A stretch of 64,000 nt of DNA from Bremerella volcania (GCF_007748115.1 NZ_CP036289.1:2232001-2296000); one strand, 5' to 3'. Positions 47,357-56,570 are shown, counted from the stretch's first letter. The notes: generated by a model not told the origin, from the letters alone. Numbers and translations: made by a program.

Positions 47357-48196
47357 TTACTTGCTGCCGGAAGAAATCCAACCGAGCGACGTGAGAAACT
47401 TGTCCATCTCTTGGACCGTCTCGTTGTACCAGCGGTTGTTGCTCTTGCCGTGGTTGAAGAAGCCGTGCCCTTGTCCTTCGTAGACGCGCAGCTCGCTGTT
47501 GACCCCGGCAGCTTTCATTTCCTCCTGAAACCGCTTGGCCGTCGAGACCGGGATCAGTTTGTCTTCCGAGCCGAGAAACACGATCGACGGCGGATCATCG
47601 GCGCTGATGTTATGGGCCGGCGAGAACTCCTTGTAGCGGTCCTTCACACGCTGCTTGCCCCAACCTTCGGGGCCGTTGTCGTAAACCGGATTGAAGAGCA
47701 CCATCGCGTTCGGCTTCGTGGAAATCTCTTGCTTTCCTTGGTCGACCGTGCCAAGGTAAGCGGCCAAATGCCCACCGGCCGAACCGCCACCGGTGGCGAT
47801 GCGATCCGGATCAATGCCTAACTCCTTCGCGTGCGAGCGAACCCACTTCATCGCGTCCAACGCGTCTTCGGTGCAGATCACCGGCGGGTCGTTGTTCTTT
47901 TTGTCGAGCAAACGGTACTCGACCTGAACGCATACCATGCCCTGCTCGGCCAGGTGCTTGCTGTGCTCGGTGAACTGCCCAGGAGCACCCCCGACCCAGC
48001 CTCCGCCATGAAAGAAGACAATCGCCGGCCGGCTATCGGTCTTCTTCCAGTCAGCTGGCTTGGTGACGTAGAGCTTCAGTTCGCGGTCGCCGACCGTCTT
48101 GTAAACGGTTGGTTTGCCTTCAGGTTTGGCAGCGATTGCGGAGGTGGTGATCAATAGCAGGCAGGTGAAGCTCAAGAGAGGGCGAAGATTCAACAT
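47357..48196 (-). CDS. Exported alpha/beta hydrolase esterase
   Basis: 279 residues from the start at 48196, signal peptide ending SAIAA. Oxyanion motif HGGGW (63-67), nucleophile Ser139 in GGGSAGGHL, acidic residue in LGSEDKLIPV and catalytic His in GQGHGFFNH. It resembles BD-FAE/acetyl-xylan-esterase-like carboxylesterases. Probably deacetylates or de-esterifies polysaccharide. Convergent with the GH71/99-like gene. Confidence 0.83.
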   Translation of the reverse strand: MLNLRPLLSFTCLLLITTSAIAAKPEGKPTVYKTVGDRELKLYVTKPADWKKTDSRPAIVFFHGGGWVGGAPGQFTEHSKHLAEQGMVCVQVEYRLLDKKNNDPPVICTEDALDAMKWVRSHAKELGIDPDRIATGGGSAGGHLAAYLGTVDQGKQEISTKPNAMVLFNPVYDNGPEGWGKQRVKDRYKEFSPAHNISADDPPSIVFLGSEDKLIPVSTAKRFQEEMKAAGVNSELRVYEGQGHGFFNHGKSNNRWYNETVQEMDKFLTSLGWISSGSK

Positions 48197-48348
48197 GATG
48201 ACACTCGCGGAAGAGAAAGGTGGGTGAGTACTGAGCGTATGGTAGTCGATCGCCCAGCGACTTGCGAGTTTTCGCGCTTGATTTTCTCGCCTGTGATTGT
48301 GCGGTATGATCAACGGAATGTATCAGCTCTTCTCGTCTGGATGGGTCT

Positions 48349-48684
48349 ATGGACGCAAAAAGCTTTATCTATGGCCTCGTGGCCGGTCTCCTTCTGGCAT
48401 TCATCCTCTACATGCTATCGACCTTCTTCAGTATCTTCCGTCCCTGGCTCCAGGTCATGTTGTCGGGCGGGAAGGCTTCCGTTTTTCAGATACTGGGGAT
48501 GCGAATGCGCGGCTCGAATGTGAGGTTGGTTACCGAGGCCTACGTCATGCTGGTGCAGCGTGGGCAGAAGGTTTCTCTGAGCGAAGTCGAATCGCAGTAC
48601 ATTGCCCGCAAGAATGTCATCGTGGAAAGCCAGGACCTGATGCAGATCGTCGAGCAAAACCTCGGTTCAGGTACGCCTGGCTAG
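48349..48684 (+). CDS. Short flotillin-like (FloA N-terminal type) membrane protein
   Basis: 111 residues. One N-terminal membrane helix (FIYGLVAGLLLAFILYML) followed by PWLQVMLSGGKASVFQILGM and YVMLVQRGQKVSLSEVESQY, which match the pattern of the FloA/UPF0365 N-terminal region. The SPFH-like main body of FloA (about 200 more residues) is absent. It may be a stand-alone regulator or adaptor. Confidence 0.65.
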   Translation: MDAKSFIYGLVAGLLLAFILYMLSTFFSIFRPWLQVMLSGGKASVFQILGMRMRGSNVRLVTEAYVMLVQRGQKVSLSEVESQYIARKNVIVESQDLMQIVEQNLGSGTPG

Positions 48685-48779
48685 AAGTCCCCTTGGACAG
48701 AGCATGACTTGCCACGCGAATTGCGTTACATTACGGCACATCTCTGTCACCTTACCACCTGGGCAAATAGGAAAGCATC

Positions 48780-48968
48780 ATGAAGTTAACCGATTTCTAC
48801 AACGAAGTTTCTCGCAGCGTCGACACCGCCAAAACCGAAATCAGCGTTGCTGAAACCAAGCGCGTGCTGAGCGAGGCCTTTCTTCTGTTGGCCAAGATGG
48901 ACGCGGCGGAAGCGTTCGATACCGTCAGCAAAGGGATCACTACCGCCAAGAAGAAGCTTTCCAAGTAA
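48780..48968 (+). CDS. Small conserved-looking 62-residue protein
   Basis: Helical and charged (SVDTAKTEISVAETKRVLSE, TVSKGITTAKKKLSK), with AGGAAAG before the ATG and a terminator after the stop. Not recognised. The good ribosome site and codon use support a real gene. Confidence 0.7.
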   Translation: MKLTDFYNEVSRSVDTAKTEISVAETKRVLSEAFLLLAKMDAAEAFDTVSKGITTAKKKLSK

Positions 48969-48988
48969 GCCGCCAGCCACCCACTTCG

Positions 48989-49026
48989 ACCTTCGCCCCG
49001 CGCTATCGGGGCGAAGGTAATCTTTT
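48989..49026 (+). terminator. Hairpin terminator after the 62-residue gene
   Basis: A perfect 12-bp GC-rich stem (48989-49000 with 49007-49018), loop CGCTAT, followed by a short T run (49022-49025). Confidence 0.8.
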
Positions 49027-49219
49027 GGATTCTCAATCCTCTCGGCGAATGGATGCCTTCTTATTGGGCACTACCGCGCGAGCGCACATTCTCTTGCAAA
49101 ATCGTAACCCCTTTCTTTTATGAAAGTTGTGAAAAGAGAAGAGCGCCAGTGGTTAGAGAGGTACATAACTTGCATGCATGAAGATTTAACCTAGGTGATC
49201 CTTTCGAACGAGGCGGTTC

Positions 49220-49711
49220 ATGGGAAACAAAACCAACGAGGTAGTTATTCCATTCACGTTGAAACTGCTCGACTCCTCACGGGGACATGCGATTCAAACA
49301 TGGAACTTCAACGATTGCAGTCGCGTGACTATCGGGCGAGCGGCCGAAAACGACATCAGCTTGGCCGACCCGCAAGTTTCGCGAGTTCACGTGGAACTCG
49401 TCCTGCGCGATGGGCATTGGTCGGTCGTATCGCTGGGGCGCAATGGAACGGTCCTCGATGGTGCGATGGTCAGTGACGAGATACTCCACGACCATGCGGT
49501 CTTCCAACTGGGACCCAACGGGCCATCGTTTCAGTTTTCAACGACCAGTGAATCGGTTTCCAGCCTGCAGACGTTGAACGAGATCGACCCGATCGCGCTC
49601 GACTTTTTGATGGTCGATGAAGGCCAGTTGGAAGAAGACGTCAAAAATATTGCCGACACCGAGGTGTTTCGAGAGCTACAGGAACGTGCCCGCAAGATGA
49701 AGGACAAGTAG
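49220..49711 (+). CDS. FHA-domain protein
   Basis: 163 residues. The FHA core VTIGRAAENDISLADPQVSR and VHVELVLRDG is at about 36-65, with the Ser-Arg-x-His phosphothreonine-binding residues intact. The C-terminal 50 residues are acidic then helical (EVFRELQERARKMKDK). FHA domains bind phosphothreonine on partner proteins. It is followed by a MinD-like gene 72 bases later and a glutaminase. Confidence 0.85.
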   Translation: MGNKTNEVVIPFTLKLLDSSRGHAIQTWNFNDCSRVTIGRAAENDISLADPQVSRVHVELVLRDGHWSVVSLGRNGTVLDGAMVSDEILHDHAVFQLGPNGPSFQFSTTSESVSSLQTLNEIDPIALDFLMVDEGQLEEDVKNIADTEVFRELQERARKMKDK

Positions 49712-49782
49712 TCTCCGCTTAGCCGCCTTCCGATTCGCTTCCGTGTTGTCGCATCAAGTCCTACTCTCCAGGAAGTTTCAGC

Positions 49783-50553
49783 GTGTCGAAAATCGTTTCT
49801 ATTCACTCCTTTCGCGGGGGCACGGGAAAGTCAAACGTTACCGCCAATCTTGGGGTGACCATCGCTCGGGCCGGGTATCGCGTGGGAATTGTGGATACCG
49901 ATATTCAGTCTCCCGGCATCCATGTCGTCTTTCACCTGAATGAAGATCGCGTTACCCGCTGCTTGAATGACTTTTTGTGGGGAGACTGCGCGATCGAAGA
50001 GGCCGCCTACGACGTGACCGACGCGGCGATCGGCAATGTCGCCGATGGGGACGACCGTCCTCGCGTGTTCCTTGTGCCGGCAAGCATCAAGACTAACGAG
50101 ATTGGTCGCGTTCTGAAGGAAGGTTACGACGTTGGCCTGCTCAACGATGGTTTCAAACGCCTGATCCAGAAGTTGGATCTCGACTTCCTGCTGATCGACA
50201 CCCACCCCGGCGTGAACGAAGAGACGCTGCTTTCCATTGTGATCTCCGATCATCTCTTGCTGGTGCTACGTCCCGATCAACAAGACTTCCAGGGAAGCTT
50301 GGTCACGTTGGAACTGGCCCGCCGACTCGATGTGAACGCGGTATCCTTGATCGTCAATAAGATTCCGCCTGGGATGGATCGAGCGCAACTCAAGACCAAG
50401 GTCGAATCGATTTATAGTACGGATGTACTGGCCCTGTTGCCGCTGAATTTCGAGTTGGTTCGCATGGCCAGTAACGGATTGTTCGTCAATCGTTATCCCG
50501 AGCATCCCTTCACACGCGAGTTACGGCTGGTAGCCAACTCGCTGACCAAGTAG
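49783..50553 (+). CDS. MinD/ParA-type P-loop ATPase with altered signature lysine
   Basis: 256 residues from GTG. Deviant Walker A is SFRGGTGKSN (9-18): the first Lys of K-G-G-x-G-K-S/T is Arg11. Walker A' DTDIQSPG and B LDFLLIDTHPG follow. MinD/ParA proteins dimerise on ATP at membranes or nucleoid and position partners. The Arg for Lys change may alter nucleotide sensing. It lies between the FHA and glutaminase genes, 19 bases from glsA. Confidence 0.82.
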   Translation: MSKIVSIHSFRGGTGKSNVTANLGVTIARAGYRVGIVDTDIQSPGIHVVFHLNEDRVTRCLNDFLWGDCAIEEAAYDVTDAAIGNVADGDDRPRVFLVPASIKTNEIGRVLKEGYDVGLLNDGFKRLIQKLDLDFLLIDTHPGVNEETLLSIVISDHLLLVLRPDQQDFQGSLVTLELARRLDVNAVSLIVNKIPPGMDRAQLKTKVESIYSTDVLALLPLNFELVRMASNGLFVNRYPEHPFTRELRLVANSLTK

Positions 50554-50571
50554 TGACGTGAGGAAAACTGC

Positions 50572-51612
50572 ATGAGCTCCTCTCCAAACGGTACCGGTGA
50601 TTCCCCGTCGCATCTGGATGCTTTGCTCACGCGGATGAAGTCAGCCGCATCTCCGCTGCGTGAAGTCTTGCGCGAGATCCATGCCAAGTATGCGTCGCTC
50701 GATGACGGCGTGGTTGCCAGCTACATCCCGGAACTCGCCAAGGCCAACCCTGCGTGGTTTGGGATTTCCGCCGTGTCGGTGCAAGGCCAGTCCATCGACG
50801 TCGGCGACAGCGATCAACAGTTTACGATCCAGTCCGCCTCGAAGCCGTTCACGTTTGGTTTGGCACTGGAAGATCACGGCCGCGAGCATGTCCTTTCCAA
50901 GATTGGCGTGCAACCCATCGGCGAAGCGTTCAATTCCATCACGCTCGATCAAGTCGCCAATCGCCCGTTCAACCCCATGATCAACGCCGGGGCGATTGCC
51001 GCCGCCGACCTGGTCCATGGCAAAGATTATCCCGAGCGGGTCACGCGGATGATCGAAATGTTCGGCCGCTACTGTGGACGCACTGTCTACGTCGACAATT
51101 CGGTCTTCACTTCCGAACGCATGACCGGCCACCGTAATCGAGCGATCGGGCACTTGATGCTCAACTTCGATATGGTCAGTGATCAACTCGATGAAACGCT
51201 GGAACTCTACTTCAAGCAGTGCAGCTTGCTGGTGACCTGTCATGATCTGGCCGTGATGGGAGCCACCTTGGCCAACGGCGGCGTGAACCCGGTCACCGGC
51301 GTGCGGGCCATCGACGCCGAGTACGTCAAAGACCTGCTTAGCGTGATGCATACCTGCGGCATGTACGACTATGCCGGCGAATGGGCTTACCGGATCGGCA
51401 TCCCGGCGAAAAGCGGCGTCGGCGGCGGCATCGTGGCGGTGATTCCCGGCCAGGGAGGCATCGGGACGTTCTCGCCCAAGCTCGACGTCAAAGGGAATAG
51501 CGTGCGTGGGATTAAGGTCTTTGAAGAACTCGCCCAGCGATTTGGGCTGCACGTGTTCGAAGCCGACGACAAGAAGCAATCGCTCGTCAGTCAGTTCTCG
51601 CCACCGAAGTAG
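50572..51612 (+). CDS. glsA: Glutaminase A
   Basis: 346 residues, about 35 longer than the E. coli enzyme at the N-terminus. Catalytic Ser-x-x-Lys in IQSASKPFTFGL, substrate loop NPMINAGAI, and the GIPAKSGVGGGIVAVIPGQG motif are intact. It hydrolyses glutamine to glutamate and ammonia. Its placement after FHA and MinD-like genes hints that its activity or location is regulated by them; that is inference. Confidence 0.93.
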   Translation: MSSSPNGTGDSPSHLDALLTRMKSAASPLREVLREIHAKYASLDDGVVASYIPELAKANPAWFGISAVSVQGQSIDVGDSDQQFTIQSASKPFTFGLALEDHGREHVLSKIGVQPIGEAFNSITLDQVANRPFNPMINAGAIAAADLVHGKDYPERVTRMIEMFGRYCGRTVYVDNSVFTSERMTGHRNRAIGHLMLNFDMVSDQLDETLELYFKQCSLLVTCHDLAVMGATLANGGVNPVTGVRAIDAEYVKDLLSVMHTCGMYDYAGEWAYRIGIPAKSGVGGGIVAVIPGQGGIGTFSPKLDVKGNSVRGIKVFEELAQRFGLHVFEADDKKQSLVSQFSPPK

Positions 51613-51623
51613 GCCGTCGGCCC

Positions 51624-52814
51624 TTACGGCATGTTGCGAAAGTAGCGCTCGATGGCCATGCCCAGCTGGCGACCGACGATCATGTAGCCCTCTTGGTTGC
51701 TGTTGGGAGTGTTCCAAGACGTTTCCAACGTGACGGCGACCACGCCTTCAGCCGTGTTTTTGGTCACCCAGTTCTTACTGATCTTGGTCCAGTTCTTGTC
51801 GTAGTTGGGCCCCGACTCGCGTGTTTCCCCTTTAAATGCCAAGGGGCCGATCATCTCCAAGCGTGCCGTCGCCAGGAAGTGCTCGAGGTTGCGTTTTCCC
51901 TCTTCCGAAAGATAGTCGGCGGTCGTCGTGTAGAAGTACGGATTCTTGTCGTTGGCACCCGGATTGTGCAGGTCGACAAACAGGTCGAACTGCCCGGCTT
52001 TGTCTTGCTGCTGAATCTGCTGCTGAGCGACCTTCACGCTGTTCCAGTGCGGCTGGTCGCTCCAATCTCGGTTGTGATCTTGCGGAGTCTGGTTCTTCCC
52101 CCCTGCTCCGATCGCGACGTTGTCGATATCCATCACCGGCACGATCGTGATGCGCGCCTTCTGACGCAATGCCTTCGCACGCGGATCATCACCGAGTAGC
52201 CACTGCACGAAGCCTCGGCAAACCCAGCTCGACCCGGACTCCCAGGCATGTTGCCGCGCCTGAATCCAGATTCCCTTGCGCTGCTCGTCAGGCACTCCCT
52301 CTTCTTGGACTCGCAGCGCCGGAACCGAGCGGCCGGCGCGCGTTTGGCAAAGCTCGAAAGCCGTCGCATGCGGGCTGCTCTTGGCCGTCTCGTCGACTAG
52401 ACCTTGGGCATCTTCCACGCGAAATGGCGGTCCCCACGCGAACCAGCAACTCGCACCGTCGACTTCATGTCGGTAAACAATTCGCTTCCCGTCGCGTTTT
52501 CCGGGCGACGTTTGTTTCCAGGTCACGTTGTCGGTGCTGATCGCCGCTTGATCGGGTGTCGCCCAGGGAGCGTTGCCCACGTCCAGCGTGATCGTTTCGC
52601 CAGGCTCGATGCCGTTGACTTGAAAGTACCACCAGCACTCCCAGCCCCGTTGCGGATTCGCTTCTGGCTCAATGCGAATGACGCGTTTCGCTTGATCGAT
52701 CTCGAGAACCTTTGCCGAGCCTCCGGAGAAGTCGCTTTCAACGGCAAGTTCCCCAGCTAGAAGCTTATGGGCGGGGCCAAGTGTTAGCAGCAAAAGAATC
52801 GCGAGGCAGCGCAT
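51624..52814 (-). CDS. M14-family zinc carboxypeptidase
   Basis: 396 residues from the start at 52814, signal peptide near AHKLLAGE. Zinc ligands are His189 and Glu192 in QARQHAWESG and His283 in FVDLHNPGAND. The N-terminal 130 residues form a separate beta domain similar to the one in cytosolic-carboxypeptidase-like M14 proteins. Conserved DHNRDW contacts substrate. It likely trims C-terminal residues in the periplasm. The alpha/beta hydrolase gene is 85 bases upstream, same strand. Confidence 0.8.
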   Translation of the reverse strand: MRCLAILLLLTLGPAHKLLAGELAVESDFSGGSAKVLEIDQAKRVIRIEPEANPQRGWECWWYFQVNGIEPGETITLDVGNAPWATPDQAAISTDNVTWKQTSPGKRDGKRIVYRHEVDGASCWFAWGPPFRVEDAQGLVDETAKSSPHATAFELCQTRAGRSVPALRVQEEGVPDEQRKGIWIQARQHAWESGSSWVCRGFVQWLLGDDPRAKALRQKARITIVPVMDIDNVAIGAGGKNQTPQDHNRDWSDQPHWNSVKVAQQQIQQQDKAGQFDLFVDLHNPGANDKNPYFYTTTADYLSEEGKRNLEHFLATARLEMIGPLAFKGETRESGPNYDKNWTKISKNWVTKNTAEGVVAVTLETSWNTPNSNQEGYMIVGRQLGMAIERYFRNMP

Positions 52815-52898
52815 GAGGGGGACTTTCACAGGGATGGGGGGAAGAGTGAGCAGGCCTATCGTAGCACGCGTCGCGACCGGCATACAACGAAAAGCGGC

Positions 52899-53969
52899 TT
52901 ACTTGACCGGCTGGCTCGCCACGTAAGCCACCATCCACTGGATGACTTTCTCGCCGGCCTCCCATGGCAAAGAGTGACCTTGGCCATGATTCAACAGCCC
53001 CATGCGTACCGGCTTATCGAAGTGGGCTTGCCACACCTGGTGTCCAGTATGCAGCGCTTTCCAACTGCGCTGGCCGTCAGCACAGCCTCGGCCGCTTTCA
53101 CCACCGAGGACTAAAAACGGACGGCCAGCGATCAACGCGATTAACTCTTCGTGCTTGCGCGAGAAGCCTTCTTGCTTGACGTCACTTCCCAGGTACCACA
53201 CGGCGTCCCAGTTGCTGAAGCTAATTTCGACGCCCCCTTCACTGGCAACCGCCGCACAAATGCGATCGTCCATCGCGGCCAGGTACATCGCCTCTTTCGC
53301 TCCGAGCGAGTGTCCGTAGGTGCCGATGCGTTTCGGATCGACCTGGTCAAGCGTAAGCAGCAAGTCGACCGCCCGCATGCCATCGGCCAGCATCACGGCC
53401 ATTCCCTTGCTGCCGGGATGGTTCTTCAAGGCCGCTTCGGTCGAGGCCTTGTACGAATCCTTTTCCCAGAGGAAGTTCTCCGGGCAGATTACCACGAAAC
53501 CTGCTTTGGCCAGCCGCAGGCCCATGTGCCGCTCGGGCTCGGCGTCGAGACCGACGAGCTTGTCGAACGTCCGCGGGTTCGTCCCATGAAAGGCAACGAC
53601 TGCCGGAAGTTTGGAATTCGCGTGGTCGTGGGGAATCAACAGATAGGCTCGCACTATGCGGCCTGGTTCGGCTTGATAGTGAATCAGTCTTCGAGTGCAA
53701 TGATCCAGGCGTTCTTCCCTGAGTGTTTCCATCTTCAAGGGCAGATCAGGGAACGAGTACGCACCGAGGAACGTCTTCCACTGATCGCGGATTTTGGCGC
53801 GCTGCGACGGCCATGCTTGAGTGACAGAGGCTTCCGGAAGCCCTATCTGCTCGTTTTCCAGATACTGCTCAGGCGGCGTATTCACGTCGGCCAGCCAGGG
53901 GACGTCTTGCGCGGTAAGCGGTGATAGGGCCAGCGCACAAAGCAGTAGCGAAACGAAGCAGCGAATCAT
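52899..53969 (-). CDS. Exported alpha/beta hydrolase
   Basis: 356 residues, signal peptide ending near LTAQ. Nucleophile Ser221 in GTYGHSLGAKEA, oxyanion region VVAFHGTNPRTF, Asp in the C-terminal region and catalytic His in LNHGQGHSLPW. It resembles dienelactone- or acetyl-xylan-esterase-like hydrolases. Substrate not defined. Next to the sulfatase (34-base gap) on the same strand, so likely co-expressed with it. Confidence 0.8.
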   Translation of the reverse strand: MIRCFVSLLLCALALSPLTAQDVPWLADVNTPPEQYLENEQIGLPEASVTQAWPSQRAKIRDQWKTFLGAYSFPDLPLKMETLREERLDHCTRRLIHYQAEPGRIVRAYLLIPHDHANSKLPAVVAFHGTNPRTFDKLVGLDAEPERHMGLRLAKAGFVVICPENFLWEKDSYKASTEAALKNHPGSKGMAVMLADGMRAVDLLLTLDQVDPKRIGTYGHSLGAKEAMYLAAMDDRICAAVASEGGVEISFSNWDAVWYLGSDVKQEGFSRKHEELIALIAGRPFLVLGGESGRGCADGQRSWKALHTGHQVWQAHFDKPVRMGLLNHGQGHSLPWEAGEKVIQWMVAYVASQPVK

Positions 53970-54002
53970 GGCAGGCTCTCTGGCAGAGGGATAAGCGGCA
54001 GG

Positions 54003-55358
54003 TTACCGCCTCATTTTCCCTTTTTTATTGCCAGAGTCCAGCGGCCAGAACTCGCTGGGGACATGCGACTGGGCCATGATCGTCTCGATTTGCTTGACGA
54101 TCTGCGGGTGATTGCCGGCCACGTTGTTCTTCTCGGCGGGGTCGCTGGTCAGATCGAACAACTGAAGCGGGGCTTCGGTTCCTTCACGGTATCCCTTCCA
54201 CTTGCCCATCCGCACGGCCTGTTGCGAGCGAACCGGGAACTCCCAGTACAGATGCGGGCGTTCTGCTTGCGACTGGCCTTTGAGCGTGGGCAGCACCGAG
54301 ATCCCGTCGAGGTGGGAAGGAGCATCGATACCGGCCAGGTCGCACGCGGTTGGAAAGAGATCGCGCATGTCCCACACGAAATCGCTCGTTTCCCCTGCCG
54401 GTACGACGCCTGGCCAGCGAACGGTCATCGCCGCGCGAATGCCCCCTTCCTTCAAGCTTCGTTTGATGCCGCTGAAAGGAGCGTTGGATTGCAGGTGCTT
54501 CACGAACGGCGTGTTCGGGCCGTTGTCCGACGTGTAGAACACAATCGTGTCGTCGTCGATGTCGAGTTCTTTTAGCAGGTCCAGAATCTTACCCACGGTC
54601 ATGTCGGCCCGGGTGATCATCGCCGCATAGTTCTTGACCTCTTGGGGCCATTGCTTGTCTTGGTAGATCTGATAGGCGGGATCCTCGGCAGGGATTTCAT
54701 ACTTGCCGTGTGGTAGCGTGTACGGCAGGTAGAGGAAGAACGGCTTGCTTTGGTTTTCGCGAATGAAACGCAGCGTGTCTTCCTCGAAGAAGTAGTGCGA
54801 GTAACGCTTGCCGGTCTCCATGCGCTCGCCATCGTTCCACAGCCAGTCGGTGTAGTACGAATGCGCGTGGACCTGATCGAGATAACCCAGGAAGTGATCG
54901 AAGCCTTGCTTGTCGGGCGTGCCTTCGTGCCCTGGGTTGCCGAGCCCCCACTTGCCGATCCCGCCGGTCACGTAGCCCGCTTTCTGCATTACCTCGGCCA
55001 CGGTAACGTCTTCATCTTTCAAAAAGACCAAACCGTTTTCGTCGGTCTTATCGCGGTTGGCTTTGGCCTGGTTGTCGCGGCGCCGGCAATGCCCGGTGTG
55101 CAGGCCGGTCATCAGTACGCAGCGTGTTGGTGCACACACGGCCGAGCCGCTGTAGTGATCGGTGAAACGCATCCCTTCGGCAGCCATCCGATCGAAGACC
55201 GGAGTTTGCACGTGCTTCGATCCCATTGCACCAAAATCGTTGTACCCGGCGTCGTCCAACATGATGTAAATGATGTTGGGCTGCTTGGTATCCGCGGCGT
55301 AGGTGCTTGATAGGAAGCAGAAAAGTAGGGGGACTAGCAGAAGTGTGCGATGAATCAT
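54003..55358 (-). CDS. Type I (formylglycine) sulfatase
   Basis: 451 residues from the start at 55358, signal peptide to YAA. The active-site motif C75-A-P-T-R79 in GSAVCAPTRCVLMTG would have its Cys oxidised to formylglycine. NIIYIMLDDAGYNDFG supplies metal-binding Asp residues. It removes sulfate from sulfated polysaccharides such as algal fucans or carrageenan. A maturation enzyme is not in the window. Likely in one unit with the hydrolase and carboxypeptidase downstream. Confidence 0.93.
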   Translation of the reverse strand: MIHRTLLLVPLLFCFLSSTYAADTKQPNIIYIMLDDAGYNDFGAMGSKHVQTPVFDRMAAEGMRFTDHYSGSAVCAPTRCVLMTGLHTGHCRRRDNQAKANRDKTDENGLVFLKDEDVTVAEVMQKAGYVTGGIGKWGLGNPGHEGTPDKQGFDHFLGYLDQVHAHSYYTDWLWNDGERMETGKRYSHYFFEEDTLRFIRENQSKPFFLYLPYTLPHGKYEIPAEDPAYQIYQDKQWPQEVKNYAAMITRADMTVGKILDLLKELDIDDDTIVFYTSDNGPNTPFVKHLQSNAPFSGIKRSLKEGGIRAAMTVRWPGVVPAGETSDFVWDMRDLFPTACDLAGIDAPSHLDGISVLPTLKGQSQAERPHLYWEFPVRSQQAVRMGKWKGYREGTEAPLQLFDLTSDPAEKNNVAGNHPQIVKQIETIMAQSHVPSEFWPLDSGNKKGKMRR

Positions 55359-55506
55359 GGCGACCGAAGATAAGGAGGGAGGAAGGGTTAGTAGGGGCTT
55401 AGCTAACCCTATTTCTTGTCGTTTCCCCCGATATCTTACGGGAAAATCAGGCGAACTGGCCCAAGAAATGGATTTTTCCCGCCGCTGCCTCAGTTCAGCA
55501 CCCCGC

Positions 55507-56487
55507 CTAGGTGGCTGATAATTTGCGAATCGCATCGCCAACACGCACGACGCCCGACTTTACCACCCGGGCATAAATGCCTCGCAGATGCAGCTGTTTG
55601 CCAATCGCTGAATTGACGAACTTCACCGCGTCGCTGCCAAAACGATCCGAGAATTTTTTGCAGCCGTTGTGCGGGATCTCGGTGATTTCCAGCACCACGT
55701 CGCCGATCGCCAGTTGCTGCCCGGCCGGTAGATTCTCAGCCGACAAATCGAAGTCGACGTAAAGGTTATCCCCGGCCAGCGCCCATCGCCCGGGGTCCCC
55801 CGCGATCAGGTCTATCGCCCGCGTGTTCGCGATGGCGACCTGTACGTCGGGATGCGGCGAACCATCTGGCAGCGATTTCCAGCAGCCCAGTGCCCAGTTA
55901 TCGCCATGCACGCCACCTTCCAGGCTCAGTTCGCAGTGGGCCAGTTGGCTTCGCTCGTTGGTCTTGGGGCGAATGACGATTGCTTCCAGCGTGCCTTCGT
56001 CGCTCGGCGATTGTTGGATATGCGGCAGGCCTTCGTGTAACTGTTCTAACGTAAGATGCTCTGGCATCGTCTCGCCTATCAAATTGGGAAGAGGGTGAAG
56101 ATCGGGAGGCACGAATCGCTGTTTCGCGTCCCAGGTTAAGATTCGCTCGCGCGAGTAATAGCGCAAGAGGGCTTTCTTGTCGAGCAACTCTGGGTGCCGA
56201 TCCATGAACGCCGCCGCGCTGGTGAACGTACCGTCCTGAAGATGGGCCGCATAGATCAATCGCATGAACGCCAGGGTGAGCGTTTCGTGATAGCCCCGCT
56301 CGAGCTCCTCCGGTGTATCGGTCGCCGCGTTGTAGGCTTGAATCCGAGAACGCATCAAGCGGACCGATTCTTCCCACCTGTTTCGCGAAGCATACAGCAC
56401 CGCTGCGCGAACGTGGGCCGCGTGCGTCCACCGCTCAGGCGGAAGCGTGCAGTCTTCAAATGCACTAAGAAACTCTTTGTCGGTCAT
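55507..56487 (-). CDS. Fusion of a conserved N-terminal domain and a MOSC domain
   Basis: 326 residues. The first 130 (CTLPPERWTHAAHVRAAVLY, GYHETLTLAFMRLIYAAHLQ) match small stand-alone hypothetical proteins. The rest is a MOSC domain: IVIRPKTNERSQL, LSLEGGVHGDNWALGC and the Cys-containing EIPHNGCKKFSDRFG. MOSC domains bind or transfer sulfur carried by cysteine for molybdenum cofactor. The fusion is uncommon and may regulate sulfur use. Confidence 0.75.
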   Translation of the reverse strand: MTDKEFLSAFEDCTLPPERWTHAAHVRAAVLYASRNRWEESVRLMRSRIQAYNAATDTPEELERGYHETLTLAFMRLIYAAHLQDGTFTSAAAFMDRHPELLDKKALLRYYSRERILTWDAKQRFVPPDLHPLPNLIGETMPEHLTLEQLHEGLPHIQQSPSDEGTLEAIVIRPKTNERSQLAHCELSLEGGVHGDNWALGCWKSLPDGSPHPDVQVAIANTRAIDLIAGDPGRWALAGDNLYVDFDLSAENLPAGQQLAIGDVVLEITEIPHNGCKKFSDRFGSDAVKFVNSAIGKQLHLRGIYARVVKSGVVRVGDAIRKLSAT

Positions 56488-56570
56488 GCACGGTTCTTAA
56501 CAGGAAGTTTGCGAAGGCACTTCCGATTGACAAGCATCCGGCAGGTCAGGTTCGCGGCCTGGCAAAGCAT

